A stretch of 64,000 bases of DNA. Origin: Spirodela intermedia. Lineage: Eukaryota > Streptophyta > Magnoliopsida > Alismatales > Araceae. Made by a program: the position numbers and the translations under genes. The stretch is taken from positions 255,501 to 319,500 of the forward strand of contig LR746265.1 in assembly GCA_902729315.2 (NCBI GenBank), in the 5' to 3' direction. Under the pieces are notes generated by a model, which saw only the letters and a program-made list of their open reading frames with translations, was not told where the DNA came from and did not search any database. Of the stretch, positions 1-12,226 are shown piece by piece; the stretch's first letter is position 1; each line of letters begins with the position of its first letter.

Positions 1-1081
1 TTCATAATCATCTTTGCAATCTTCTGATGCAATTTACGCGATTGTAGTTGCTCCAGAATTGGGAAAATATAGTAGATTAAAAAAATTGACTTTTTTCCCT
101 CCTTTAACAATATCCTCATGAAACAGTGTCAGCTTCGTTTCTACGCTTTATCCTTAAAAACAATATTACTGCGAACCATGTTCTTTAAGTCACTATTCAA
201 CACTCATATTATTTCCTATTAAGATTTTCATTGGCATCGTAGCCAAGTGCAGAGCGTGCAGAGCGCGAAAAGCATCTCAGGTCCCGGAAAAAGTCCTCCG
301 GACAGATTCCTATCCAGCTAAATGTCCTCTTGTGGCGCAGAAGATGATTATATTTCTGTTACCAGACCTAAGCTGGTCAACTCTATAAATTAAATTTACA
401 AGAATATAAATGTTTCTGCTTTCATCACTTTTAGCTGTTGGTGCTAGTGTCGCATGCTCTCTTTTGAATGAATTTGAGATTGCAAAAGAGCAACCCTCAC
501 GAACGCTACCCTAGTGCGTTGACTTTCCCACCTTGACATGCTGAGGTGTTTCTCACTGTATATGGAGCATTATATTCCGATATTTAAAATATGGTAGGAG
601 TATAGAAATGTTTCATTGTGTCATTCAGGTCAAAGAAAGTGTTCTACTATTGTGGTGACTATGTCTTGTCGGCGCTCTTCTTTCGTCCCGTTAGTTGCTG
701 AGACCTCGCAATTTCACACATCCAGGTTACTTGAAGAACAATATCATATTAGAGAGAAACATAATTTCTTTGTGCTTCTGGTTGATTGAGAAAATAATAA
801 TTTATGATCGTAATTTTATGAAATGTAGAGGCAACGTGACTGCTTATATGTAAGCTCGTTTTTTACCTTTTGCCTTAAAAATATCTGTATTGTTAAATAA
901 TTTATAGCTCTATCGGGGTCTCCATCCTCCAACGTAAGATATTTTTTTAGTTTGGAGCTGACTTGAACTTGAGCTCATGTCCGATTATTGTTCTGGGATG
1001 TTCTCTTTGTGACGCAATGAAACCCTTATGTTCTTGCATCATTCAATTTATTTTCGCTAAATAGGTCTCTATTAAATGCAG
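1..1081 (+). other. Intron of the cryptochrome gene (5' exon off-window)
   Basis: This AT-rich stretch ends in an acceptor (atgcag at 1076-1081) just before the first recognisable CRY2 exon. That exon starts inside an Asp codon, so an upstream exon must supply its first base. I found no photolyase-like N-terminal coding sequence here, so the first exon must lie left of the window. No repeat or other gene was recognised. Confidence 0.7.
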
Positions 1082-3693
1082 ATCCCGTTTCACTCGTTCG
1101 AGATCATAAAATAAAGAGCCAGTTGGCAGAGAGCGGCGTCAATGTTAGGACTTTTAATGCTGATCTCTTGTATGAACCTTGGGAAGTCTACGACGAAAAT
1201 GGGCTTGCTTTCACCAACTTCAGTGCGTTCTGGGAGAAGTGCATGAGCCTTCCAGTTGAGCCAACGCTACTTCTTCCTCCTTGGAGGTTGATGCCATCTG
1301 CTGGTAGGTTTCTGCCCTATGCAAGGTGCCAGTTTTACACTTATTTTGCCTGTTCTCGGCATGCTCTATGTTGGCTTTGTACCAGATAATAAATATCCTT
1401 GACTTAGTCAAGCGTTAATATTCTCTTCTAATCTCTTCTAGCTTCTTTTAGTTGTTGTATCGCTCAAAATTGCTGCTTAGTGGCGGCAATGGCTTTATCC
1501 TTTGTTATGCACTTCAGTCAGACTCACGCTCAACGTCGACAGGATTGGAGGCTGTTCAGGATTGCTCAATCGAGGAACTGGGTCTGGAGAACGACGCAGA
1601 GAAATCTAGCAATGCCTTACTAAGCAGAGGGTGGTCTCCTGGGTGGAGCAATGCGGACAAGCTGCTGAGTGATTTCATCGAGAACCATCTCATCCACTAC
1701 TCAAAAAATAGGATGAAGTTGGATGGAGCCACGACCTCGTTGCTGTCTCCGTATCTCCACTTCGGCGAACTCAGTGTAAGAAAAGTCTACCAGTCCGTGC
1801 GCATGAAGCAGATACAGTGGTCGAAAGAAGAGAACTCCGATGCTGCTCAGAGTGTGAACTTCTTCCTCAAATCGGTCGGCCTTCGAGAATATTCGCGCTA
1901 TCTCTGTTTCAATTTTCCCTTCACCCATGAGCGAGCATTGCTGGGCAACCTGAAGCACTATCCCTGGCGAAATGACGAGGTTCAGTTTAAGGTCTGGAGA
2001 CAGGGAAGGACGGGGTATCCCCTGGTGGATGCAGGCATGAGGGAGCTTTGGGCCACGGGCTGGATACATAACAGGACCAGAGTCATTGTCTCGAGCTTTT
2101 TCGTGAAGTTCCTGCTGCTGCCATGGACGTGGGGGATGAAGTATTTCTGGGATACCCTTCTTGATGCCGACTTGGAAAGCGACATCCTCGGCTGGCAGTA
2201 CATCTCAGGAAGCTTACCAGATGGCCACGAGCTCAACCGACTCGACAGTCCTGAGGTGAGCCCTCTCTTACTGAGCCATGCTGGTCATCCCTTGCTGTTA
2301 CTTCCACACACTCCTCTTTTCGACATCGTGATTTGATTGAGCTTTGATCTCGGCGCAGAGAATCCAACTAGATTTGATGTGGGTCTCTAGTTAAAATCAT
2401 GAACGATCGGATTTATAGATGTCTCGGAGCACCTCCATGGTCTGGGGATCTGATATTCTTAGTTGAATCTGAATCACCCCGCGGATTAAGATGGCAGTAA
2501 TATACTGACCCATCTCGCTGAAGATCATAAATGAAGATACTTTTCACTTTTTCCGATTTTTTTATATTATTAGTACTGATTCCATGCAAATGTCCCTTAT
2601 CCTTTCTTCATTCGTGATTTAAGATGAATCGTAAATATCTGGGTCAGAAAGAGAAAATCCCCCACTTCTTAGAGTCAGATCTCATAGAAAATCCACATGT
2701 TTTGCTCTGTTGCTGCTTTGATCTTGTGTATCTTCTCTCCACTTGTGTGCGTGTATAAGCTCATCGGTCGTCATCCTTTTGGCCGTCAGGTTCAAGGCTG
2801 GAACTTCGACCCTGACGGCGAGTACGTGAGGCAGTGGCTGCCGGAGCTCGCGAGGGTCCCCACTGAATGGATACACCACCCATGGGACGCTCCGGTGTCC
2901 GTCCTCCGCGCCGCCGGCGTGGAGCTAGGCCTGAACTACCCCAACCCGATTGTGGACATTTCCGTGGCGAAGCAGCGCCTGGCCGCCGCCGTGGCCAGGA
3001 TGTGGGAGCTGGACTGGGCGACCAAGGCCGCGAAGCGCGACAAACCGGAGGAGGTGGTGGCGGACAACATGGCCGCCGTGAGGGCCCTCGACGTCCCCAA
3101 GGTTGTCCTGAGGAAGGCAGCGCCGCGCCCGCCGCCGCCCTGCGACAACTCGTCGGCGGACCAGAGGGTGCCCTCCATCCGCAACCCCAAGCCCGTCCCG
3201 AAGGAGGCCACCGCAGATCGCAGCGCCGCCGTGTCCGGGAAGTCGATGGTGGACGAGGACCTGCGCTCCACAGCGGAATCCTCTTCGGCCAGGAAGCGAA
3301 GCGCCGGCGGGAGCCTGTGCACCGTCCCCACCTCCTGCTTTTCTTCCTCGGAGGTCCAATTCCACGGGCGCGACTCCCCCTGCCGGCCTGCCCCGACTGA
3401 ACTCTGGCGGGGTGTCTGCGACGACAGAAGGATCAGGGTGGAAAAGGTACTGATTCAGGTTTCTTCCGATCTTCTCCGATAACGATATTTTTTTGCCCAA
3501 GTTCCCGATCCCCAGTATCAGAGCCAGACCCAGTGGTGAAATTATTCTTCTTCATCGGAGGAGCTCGTTTCCATTCTGAGAAACAGTTTTCGCCTGAACC
3601 TTTGGGCTGCTATGCTCTTCTGTGCAGGAGATCGGTGAGGACGACGTCCAGAGCTCCGTCGAAGGATTGAGGCCCTGCAAGAGGCCAGCTTGA
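1082..3693 (+). CDS. CRY2: Cryptochrome 2 blue-light receptor (3' part; 4 exons)
   Basis: Blue-light photoreceptor that binds FAD and acts in the nucleus in flowering and growth control. Exons are 1082-1303, 1543-2255, 2790-3446 and 3628-3693, all GT-AG and phase-consistent, giving about 550 residues. The first exon opens with DPVSLVRDH and carries FNADLLYEPWE and PPWRLMP; the latter favours CRY2 over CRY1. The second exon holds the FAD-binding core (RQGRTGYPLVDAGMRELW, LLDADLESDILGWQYISG) with the tryptophans of the electron-transfer chain. The third exon ends the photolyase-homology region (EWIHHPWDAP) and enters the C-terminal extension, with DAS-like motifs DQRVPS, an acidic VDEDL, STAESSS and a loose GGSLCTVP. 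The last exon ends in RPCKRPA. About 90-100 N-terminal residues, encoded by an exon beyond the left edge, are missing. The reading frame shows no disruption. Confidence 0.93.
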
Positions 3694-4025
3694 GAACTCT
3701 AGAAAAGAAGTAACTGCCTGCCTCCGGGTGTCTGGGTCTGGGTCGGAGCGCCGCCCCTTGGGAGGGCAACCCTGAAGCGGAGGTAACCTGATCTGCCTGT
3801 AAGTAGCCGCCGCCGCTGGTGGGCTCCCTGCCTGATACGCGTGGTGTCTGTCTGTGTGTGGACCCTCTTAGACCGTGGCTCTGTAGCTTAGCCTCCGTGT
3901 ACATTTTAGTTGAATAATTCTTGTAGAATATGACGATTTGACGATGGTAGTGAGGTGAATCTTGTAACCATCCTTCCTGCCCTCGTTCCCATATTCTGCT
4001 TATGTGCCTGTGCCTGTCCTCCCCG

Positions 4026-4027
<2 letters not shown>

Positions 4028-4070
<43 letters not shown>

Positions 4071-4140
4071 TGTCTCCCATCTATCTCTCTCCCTCCCTCT
4101 CTCTCTCTCTCCCCCCCCCCTCTCTCTCTCTCTCCCCCCT
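4028..4140. repeat. (CT)n-rich microsatellite
   Basis: A pure CT run covers about 4028-4067. It continues as interrupted CT/C-rich sequence to about 4140, just downstream of the CRY2 stop. Confidence 0.95.
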
Positions 4141-5443
4141 CTGTGTCTCTTCCACTATATGTCTCTGTCTATATCTCGCTAGTGTGGTCCGGCCCTGAAG
4201 ACCCAACAACCACGCTCGCTTCAACTTTTTAGGCTTCTGGTCTCTGTAAGAAGTATTGGGCTCAAGTATTGGCCCAATAACGGCCTACAATCGGAGCCCA
4301 CGACGGCCGGTTCTGGGGAGACAGCCCGAAGGCGGCGCGGCGGCGCCAGACGGCTTATCAACATCACCTCTCTTATCGCCCGCTGCCATCAACGTGTGAC
4401 GCACGTCAGTAATAATGCAGTACTGAGGGCTGTCTCGGTTGGGACCCACTGCCGCCGCCGCCGCCGCCACAGGAACTCACCAAACAGCTAAACCCGAATC
4501 GCAGAATTAGCGGTGAGATTCTCCGCGGCATATTCACGCCATTTGATAGTCAGTAACTTTTTTCCACCTTATCGATATCACGATGCCCGGCCAAAGGTGG
4601 ATCTCAGGAGTCGACATAGTCTGGCGGCGTATGTTGCAGCTGCCGTTGACTGATCCCCCCCTCCCCCGCCCCTCCCCCCCACCAGAAGATGCGCTGAGGT
4701 CCACTCCGGCGGCCAATCACGACCTTCCAAGTAGCGGTAGATGAACGATTACGTCGAGGGTGATGCAAAAGGGAGGCATTTTATAGGAATGGAAAAACCG
4801 GAGACATTTGTAACCTTATGTAGATCCAGATTATCACTACTCCCCGTAGTTGACCTTATCGATTCAGCTGAGGTGATCTAGGATAAGATTGACGTCCTTG
4901 GGTTGACTTGTAAGGAGAACTCGAGGATTGGGTTTCTCATGACATCTCATTAATCAACTAATGTATTTATTTTATGACTCTCTCTCTCTCTCTTCATCTC
5001 TCCCGTCATCTGGGTGCAACATTGACGGATGGGTCGAGCAACGGTGACGATTCATCAGTTTGACGGTGATGGGGGGAAGAACAATGAACCGAGAAGGGGG
5101 GCCAGCCCTTGGAAGCTACCTCCAATCATGGCCATATTTTAGTCGAGAGAAAATATAGAGGGCGAGTTTCTTCGTATAACACTCCCCACCCACTTGGAAA
5201 ATGACCTCAATTGGGCTACTTCCTTCTTTATAAAATAGCACGCAAAGCGACTCACAACACGCCACGATCCACTGGAGTAAGATGTCAGCCCGAGCGACTA
5301 TCGGAATCACCCGGGCCGGTCAGCGCCCGCAGCCGGGTCGGACTCTCCGCCGGTCTTTGTACACGACGATCACCCGCTTCACGAGGTCATCCAACGGTCA
5401 CCCACACAGTAGATAAATATCTGCTCCCTGGCATCAGACTTGT

Positions 5444-5468
5444 AGAGAGAGAGAGAGAGAGAGAGAGA
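5444..5468. repeat. (GA)n microsatellite
   Basis: Uninterrupted GA dinucleotide run of about 24 bases in non-coding sequence. Confidence 0.95.
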
Positions 5469-6576
5469 GGGTGATGTCAGCCGTTCGAAAGTCATCCAAC
5501 GGTCTGCATGCGGTACTCGCATTAAGAGTCCGGCCCGAAACACCAACGTATAAGGGAAAGCGGTCCAATGGAGCGTCGCAACAACTTATCAGGTACGCCG
5601 TTCCGTATAAAGCTATCGCACCACATGTTGCTGCGACACGTGGTACCCCACGTCGACCAACGCGGCGCATCTCCACGTAGCTAGTTCACACGCCGCCCCT
5701 CTGCAACATCGCCCCAATGGTCTCTCAAATTGGGCCACGTATCCACCCTTCTGCCTCACCTTTCAACTGAGCGGTACGGTTGCCTTTCGGTAACGTTATC
5801 CGCCGAATTATTCCATGGATCCATACCCCTCCGTTCCACTAAAATCCAAACGCCCATCAACGCAGCACGTGACGTCTGAATCTGCAGAGACGTCGGGCCA
5901 CTTGCGGTCTCTCGGTGACGGTCCCACCACCTGCTTAGTTAGATGCGCCGTCTCTCTCGCATCTGAGTCGAATAGTTGTTTATAGATAATTAATAAGGTA
6001 GTGGGCCCACTAAGAAATGGGAGGCGGGCGGGGGAGTCTATTAGTATGCGCTGGCCCGAGGTGGGCCCGATACAGCGCACACTGTTCCTCGTGGTGGGGC
6101 CCGCACGACAACGGACACGCCCTACGTGCCGGCACCGCCGGCCTGGACGGACACGTGGGGACCAATGAGAGTCGCGGCCAATCGCTTGCCAGATCCCTTG
6201 GAAGCTTCGCGATATGGGCTCATGCTGTAATTTCAGCGAAACAAGAGGGTGCTTGTGAATAGGTGCCTTTCGGTAAGTGAGCGGACCGAGATGGCTTATC
6301 AGAAACGTCGCCGAGAATCTCGCTCTTCTGCTCCCTAATATCCCGCAGTATCGTTACTACTTTATTTCCCCCTCTCTCTCTCTCTCGATCTGACGGCCGG
6401 GATCTCGATCGATCGGACGACGGAGAGTGATCCGATGATAGGCGGGGAGTCTTCATCCGCAAGCAAGAAACGGAATTTAGGTATTTCCGTTTGGGGACTG
6501 ACGGCATCTCATACGTGGCGAGACGCCGTTGGGGTGTCTTGGACGGAATATTCTCATGGAAACCACCCACGCCGTC

Positions 6577-6583
6577 TATATAA
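6577..6583 (+). promoter_or_regulatory. Probable TATA box of PPCK
   Basis: TATATAA lies 62 bases before the PPCK start codon. This would place transcription start about 30 bases downstream and leave a very short leader. Position and sequence only; no expression evidence. Confidence 0.6.
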
Positions 6584-6644
6584 TGCCCCGCTGGAGAAGC
6601 TCCCCGTTTCTTCCCTAGAGAAGAATCGGGAAGCAAGGACAGAG

Positions 6645-7832
6645 ATGAGCGAAGGGCTGAAGCGGGACTACCAGATCGGCGGGGAGATCGGGCGGGGGAG
6701 GTACGGCGTCGTCTCCCACTCCTCGTCGCGCGCTACCGGAGAGGTGTTTGCCGTGAAGACGATCCAGAAGACACTCCTCGCAGGGGACGCCCTCGAGAGG
6801 GAGTGCCTCGAGAAGGAGGCGAAGCTCCACCAGCTGGTGGCCGGCCACCCGCACATCGTCGGCCTGCGCGACGTCTACGAGGACGACGAGTCGCTGCACT
6901 TTGTACTTGACCTCTGCGCCGGCCCCGATCTGTTCGACCAGGTCGCCGGCCGCGGGGGGCCGTTCTTGGAGGCAGAGGCCAAGGCCGTGATGCGGCCGCT
7001 GATGGAGGCTATCGCGCACTGTCACCGCCGGGGGGTCGCCCACCGCGACATTAAACCGGACAACGTCCTGTTTGATGCCTGGGGGCAGCTGAAGCTCGCC
7101 GACTTCGGGTCGGCTGACTGGTTCGGCGACGGGAGGCCGCTCAGGGGCGTGGTTGGCACCCCGTACTACGTTGCGCCTGAGGTGCTTTCCGGAAGGGAAT
7201 ACGGAGAGAAGGTGGACGTGTGGAGCGCCGGCGTGATTTTGTACGTACTTCTCGCAGGGATTCCGCCCTTCCGAGGGGACTCGGCCGTGGAGATCTTTGA
7301 GGCGGTGATGAGAGCGAATCTGAGATTCCCTACGCGCATCTTCCTCGGCGTGTCGGCAGAGGCGAAGGACCTACTTCGGAGGATGCTCTGCAAGGACGTC
7401 ACTCGGAGGCTTTCCGCGGAGCAAGTGCTAAGTATGTCGCTCTTCTTCTTCTTCGACTCTCTGTTGGTGGTTTCTTCCTTCCTTTCTTTCCTTCTTTTCT
7501 TGTTGTTTCTCTGGATTTTTCGGAGGGAATGCGTTGGCTGTCTCCGATCCGTTTCTCGAACATCTCCACCTCTAGGAATTCCTGATTATCGGATGTATTC
7601 TCGATCTTTAACCCCCGAGCCTTGTTTTACGTTTCAAGAGTTATTTTCCACGGGTTGCGGTGTGGTTTCCATTTATTTTATTTTCGTTTTCAGTTCCAGT
7701 TCCTGTTACGTCGTTTCGTTCTACCCATCTTGCCCTCCCTTCTTTCTATACCGCTCCGAGGTCCTGACATTTTCATCCTCCATCGCTTATTCAGGGCACC
7801 CGTGGATGACCAGTGGACCCGAGCTCATCTGA
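6645..7832 (+). CDS. PPCK: Phosphoenolpyruvate carboxylase kinase (PPCK)
   Basis: Cytosolic Ser/Thr kinase that phosphorylates the N-terminal serine of PEP carboxylase and relieves malate inhibition. It is a minimal kinase of the CDPK/SnRK group with no regulatory extension. Exons are 6645-7431 and 7795-7832 (274 aa), matching the family's usual size and its single late intron. Visible motifs are the glycine loop at G16-G21, the lysine in FAVKTI (K38), HRDIKPDN (133-140), DFGSADW (153-159) and GTPYYVAPEVL (171-181), and the protein ends in HPWMTSGPELI. The start is chosen because MSEGLKRDYQIG aligns with the family N-terminus and follows a well-placed TATA box. The intron (363 bases) has no in-frame stop. 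PPCK is usually regulated by transcription and turnover; nothing here shows this directly. Confidence 0.93.
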   Translation: MSEGLKRDYQIGGEIGRGRYGVVSHSSSRATGEVFAVKTIQKTLLAGDALERECLEKEAKLHQLVAGHPHIVGLRDVYEDDESLHFVLDLCAGPDLFDQVAGRGGPFLEAEAKAVMRPLMEAIAHCHRRGVAHRDIKPDNVLFDAWGQLKLADFGSADWFGDGRPLRGVVGTPYYVAPEVLSGREYGEKVDVWSAGVILYVLLAGIPPFRGDSAVEIFEAVMRANLRFPTRIFLGVSAEAKDLLRRMLCKDVTRRLSAEQVLSMSLFFFFDSLLVVSSFLSFLLFLLFLWIFRRECVGCLRSVSRTSPPLGIPDYRMYSRSLTPEPCFTFQELFSTGCGVVSIYFIFVFSSSSCYVVSFYPSCPPFFLYRSEVLTFSSSIAYSGHPWMTSGPELI

Positions 7833-9292
7833 GGGATAGCCGGCGATCCAGTCTGTAAATCCAGCCTGCGAGTAGCGGCGACAGAGGGAGTCTATTATGC
7901 ACACAACCTCGTCGGCGGCTTCCCACGCGATGTGAATATTATGTTTTGTTCTGGTGCACTTGGAAGGCTCCCCTCTCCTCCCCGGTCCCTGGTTGCTTGC
8001 CTTCCTGCCTGGTATCAAGGATGCAGCGGCTTGAGATCTGAGGAGTTTAGCGGCTGAGAGTATCAGTGGAGATTTGAGCAGACGGATACTTCTCCCTGTT
8101 CCCTTTTTGCTTTTTCTTCTCCCTCTTCTTCCTTTCACCTCCGGCCCTGGGAGTAGAGATGTAAAAAGAGCTCGTTGACTGGATATAAGAGATAATATTT
8201 TATAAAAATAATTTCCCCGCGCTCTGCACCCCGGTGGTTGCCTCCGTTCTCTCTCGAGGAAGAAAGATCTGCTGGGGCGAACCGCTCCCTCAACTGAAGC
8301 GCGAAAGCCGCCTTTTTCTCTCTCGAGAATATCCGCGGCCGGTGGTGGTTCAGGCATCTGCCGCGAGACAGCTGTCTCAGCATATTCATCGGATGATGCT
8401 TTTTCTCTCTCTCTCGACCTTTTCTACGTGGTCCTTCAACGAACCCGCCCCTCGTCCGCAGAGAGACGAGAGGCCTGGGAACCTCCCAGCCCTCCCCTTC
8501 CGCGCGATGGCGACTCTTCGTAGCCTCCTCCCCCCTTCTTCCCAGCCGACCTCGCGTATCAGCCAACCGCCTTATCGCGCCCCTCCCTACTCCTCCGGCG
8601 AGTAGCCGCGTTGGGATTGACTGGTCATTCGTTTCGGTGAATTTCCTCCTCTCTTCGTGATCTGCGACGGTGAAAAACAATTCGAGGTTATTTGGGCCGG
8701 CTGGGGAGTTCCCACCTCGAGGGAGCCCGGTCGCCGCCGCCGCCTGTGGGAACAAGACGACACCACCCGCGCACATGGCCGTCTGCCGGTCGAGTGTGAG
8801 CCCACCCTCTCCGAGCCGAGCCCCCACGGTAACGATCCGCATAATCAACCCCCATCTTACCTTTCGGTGAGAAAAGATTCCGAGTTTCTGACGGAAGAAG
8901 GAGGAGGAGAAGAATAAGCCGCCGGGATTCCGGGCCCCCCCGCCGGGCAACTTGCGGGAGGGGGGGTGGCGTCGTCTTCCGCCATTTGGAGGTGGAATCC
9001 GACGATACGATGGGACCCGCCTTTGCCGGCTGACCCGGATAGGATATCCGGCGATCCCCTCTCTGGAGGCGACAACGGCCGCCGCCCGTTGCCCATCCGC
9101 GGACGAGAGGCCTCGCCGTGGCCACACGGTCCCCGGCGTCCCGCCGTACGCCGAGAGGACGCCGCTCTGTACCGCCTCCATTTTTCTCCATTTCTCCATA
9201 CTTCTCCACACTTCTCCACCATGTGTATGAGGAAACATCCGGATAGAGGAGGACCCATCTCTCGAGAGACACAGAGATAGAAGCATTACTCT

Positions 9293-9319
9293 AGAGAGAG
9301 AGAGAGAGAGAGAGAGAGA
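9293..9319. repeat. (GA)n microsatellite
   Basis: Uninterrupted GA dinucleotide run in non-coding DNA. Confidence 0.93.
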
Positions 9320-9698
9320 CTACTGTTGGGTTGGAACGTGCCGTGCCGGACTCTGACGAGGTGTCCCTTGAATGTCGCGTATTTGTATTGGCGACCGAAT
9401 GTATATTTTTATAATGGCGCCCTGGGTCAACAAATAGTACAAGAAAATATTGAGCCGTGTGTGAATCATTTATCGTCGACTAGTCCCGGTCAACAAATAG
9501 GCCCAAGGGAGGTGAAACGGGTGGGTCAACCCGGGTATAGATTTATTAACTGAATGCCTTGGATTTATTGACTAATAAATAATATTCCCGTATCAATAAT
9601 TTCCCTGTCCCCGCCATTCCAATAAGTTCCGGACATCGCATTTTGTTCTTACCATACGTACTGAACATTTTCTCGATTTTTTAATTACCCAACTGTGC

Positions 9699-9733
9699 AT
9701 ATAATAATAATAATAATAATTATTATTATTATT
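9699..9733. repeat. Palindromic trinucleotide repeat (ATA/TTA)
   Basis: A run of ATA units switches at about 9718-9720 to a run of TTA/ATT units, so the two halves are reverse complements and could form a hairpin. Confidence 0.85.
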
Positions 9734-10756
9734 ACTATTGAATTCGGAGTGCATGAGATGCGGTGCAGGCATCATTCGAGGCAGAATGCGGCGTGCTTGA
9801 TGTCGGTATATTACAATTATTATAATTATTCAACTATTTTTCTCGATCCTTCAGAGTCAAAAAACTATTATTATAATTATTATGTACGCTAGCGATATGC
9901 TTAGAATCTCCCAACATCCGGAATATTTCTTCATCTTTATACCGTCCTAAGCTGCCCTTGAAATTTCCTTTTTTATGTTGCATTCTCGACGAGTTCAACC
10001 AATTAATATAACACTTAAAAGAACTCCATGTTTCTGGTCGCCGAGCCATTACTGGGCATGATTCTGGCGGCACTAAAAGTCAACACGCCTCCTCGTATGG
10101 GCCTGATAATCTATGGATAGCAAGATGTTTCACCGTTAAATCATTTTAAACGTGAAAATAAATCATTTTACCAATATTAGCGGTTTTAGCATGTCGGAAT
10201 TATCCCAAGTGACGCCCAAGATTGGGCCTCCTCTCTCCTCCATCCCGACAGATAAAGGTGCTTTCTCTCCAAAGTTGCCCGGGCCATCCCCCCCTTCTCT
10301 CTCTCTCTCTTCGTTGCACGTAGAGGGAGAGGATAAGGTGGGACATCTGTGAGTGCGGCCAGTATTTCACTTGGTGTGGTCAACGCCAATGGAGGAGGAT
10401 GAGGGCGTCCAAGTTCTGTATCTGAATCTCTCTGGGTCTCTGCGCCAATGAGTCCCGAGGACGGGGTCCCAGCACCACGACGATCCAAGCGCATCCGCGA
10501 GTCTGAATAGGCCAATTGAACGATCGGGTTCTGTCCGTCTCGCGCCGCCAGGGGAACCCACCTGACCATGACAGAAGATAAGTCAACGGATGGGAGTGTT
10601 GATCTGGAAACGTCCCGCTCATTCTTAATCCAGAACGACGTGCCAAGGAGAATCTGCATCGACCACGCGGGGTGGGGAGAAGCAATCCCCCGCCGCCATC
10701 TCCGTCGGAGCGGTCTCGAAGACGACACGGAGATGCACTACATTTATAATAATAAC

Positions 10757-10759
10757 ACC

Positions 10760-10794
<35 letters not shown>
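10757..10794. repeat. (TTA)n microsatellite
   Basis: About twelve uninterrupted ATT/TTA trinucleotide units in non-coding sequence. Confidence 0.93.
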
Positions 10795-10795
<1 letters not shown>

Positions 10796-11004
10796 CGGAT
10801 GACGATGAAGGCAAGAAGAAAAGCCGTCCGAGGGGTGGAGGTCTCACTTGGGGCGGTATACGATGCAAATAAAAGTAAATAAAATTGACCTTGTAGAATA
10901 AACACAAATAGTATATCTGTATTTATGTCTGGCAGAATCTGTCCTTTTATCGAAAGGATATGATAATAACTGCTCTTGCTTGTCCACAGACATTTTTAAG
11001 GGGG

Positions 11005-11050
11005 GAGAGAGGGAGAGAGAGAGGGGGAGAGAGAGAGAGAGAGAGAGAGG

Positions 11051-11142
<92 letters not shown>

Positions 11143-11143
11143 T
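11005..11143. repeat. Long (GA)n microsatellite
   Basis: About 140 bases of GA repeat with a few G-run and A interruptions. It produces spurious Ser-Leu or Glu-Arg reading frames on both strands. Confidence 0.95.
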
Positions 11144-11252
11144 TTCCTCCTGATCCGATAGATCTTCTCCATGGCAGCCCATCTCTCTCGCTCTCGCTCT
11201 CGTAGAGGAGATATTTTGGGCTCCTTAATGGGGGGCTGGACTGGGCCGGCCC

Positions 11253-11277
11253 GTTGACTGACTGACTGACTGACTGA
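11253..11277. repeat. (GACT)n tetranucleotide repeat
   Basis: Six tandem copies of a GACT unit, non-coding. Confidence 0.85.
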
Positions 11278-12226
11278 AGTGTATACTCCATTTCCTCAGT
11301 CGAACATGAAGGAACAAGTCGCCATCTTAGGCCCCGCGCCGCCGCATATTATTATTGCTCGATACCGCCGCCGATAAAGCCCGGAATATCGACCATGAAT
11401 GACGGCGACCGAATCAAGAAGTGATCAACTCGCGCACTCCCTGCGCCACCCGTGACGTCAGCTCAACCGGCTATCCCGGTGTGATCGATGGAGAAGATTC
11501 TAAATCGGGAATGACGTGGTCCGAAGAATCCGGAGGGAATTATAATCGGCGGGCTGGGGGGTGGGGGGGAGGGGGTGTGGAGTGGGGTGGTTCTGCTGCT
11601 GTCATCCGCGTCGGAGGAATCTTGTCCGCAGCGACGCCGCCGCCGGAGAACGACGGGGGGAGGCGGCGGCCGTCCGTCGCCCACCTCCGCATGCGGCTTA
11701 CGCAGCTGCACCCGTCATCGAGCACGCGGCCCGCCGCCGCCGCCGTCTGACATCAGCAACGGCGCGTCCGTCTACGGGGGTTTCTGACCTCCGGTGAAGC
11801 TGCGTCCCCGTGGTGAAGGAAGTGGGAGTCAAGGGACGTCGTTGACCTTGGCCCAAGTCGTTGTTGGGGCAGGTTATGGAATGGCCCAACGACAGAAGCT
11901 TTCGTCAGGCGTAGGCCTGGTGGAGGTCAGGGAAGAAGTGGGCCGTTGGGCCTCAGTTTAGGTTTCTGGAGATTTCATCTTCGTGAAGTGTGTTGTGAGA
12001 AGAAAACGGAGAACGTGGGTTGACTTAGTCGGCCCAAGCCCATTGGAGGGCCGTTGGTCTCTCTCTCTCCTTCCTTTCCATCGGTTCTGTCGAGTCTCGC
12101 ATTTAAAAGGGTCTTCTTCTTCTTCCTCTTCTTCAGAGGTCCGCTGCATCTTCTCCTCGCGGCCTGCTCGTTCCCTCCGGATGGCTCCGTCCCCCCGTTA
12201 GAGCCGCCGAGAAATCCCGCCCTCCT

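Larger units (their letters stand above)
3694..6644. other. Intergenic region between CRY2 and PPCK
   Basis: No gene was recognised. The region holds the CRY2 3' flank, a long pyrimidine microsatellite (4028-4140), a GA microsatellite (5444-5468), and a GC-richer stretch from about 5.2 kb onward that leads into the PPCK promoter. Short open frames here are low-complexity or lack family signatures. Confidence 0.6.
7833..12226. other. Intergenic region between PPCK and the PPR gene
   Basis: No gene was recognised in this 4.4 kb. About 8.1-9.3 kb is GC-rich and gives long but meaningless open frames on both strands, with no family signature or consistent splice structure. From 9.3 to 11.3 kb it is dense in simple repeats (GA, ATA/TTA, TTA, GACT), each listed separately. 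The last kilobase is the PPR gene's 5' flank. Confidence 0.6.

Noticed and set aside
6435-6644. Upstream in-frame extension of PPCK
   Set aside because: It contains the TATA box and lacks similarity to the family; MSEGLKRDYQIG is the normal N-terminus.
8135-9286. Long minus-strand open frame (383 codons) and overlapping frames on both strands
   Set aside because: The region is GC-rich with few stops by chance. The product has no family signature, hydrophobic pattern or splice structure, and all frames look equally random.
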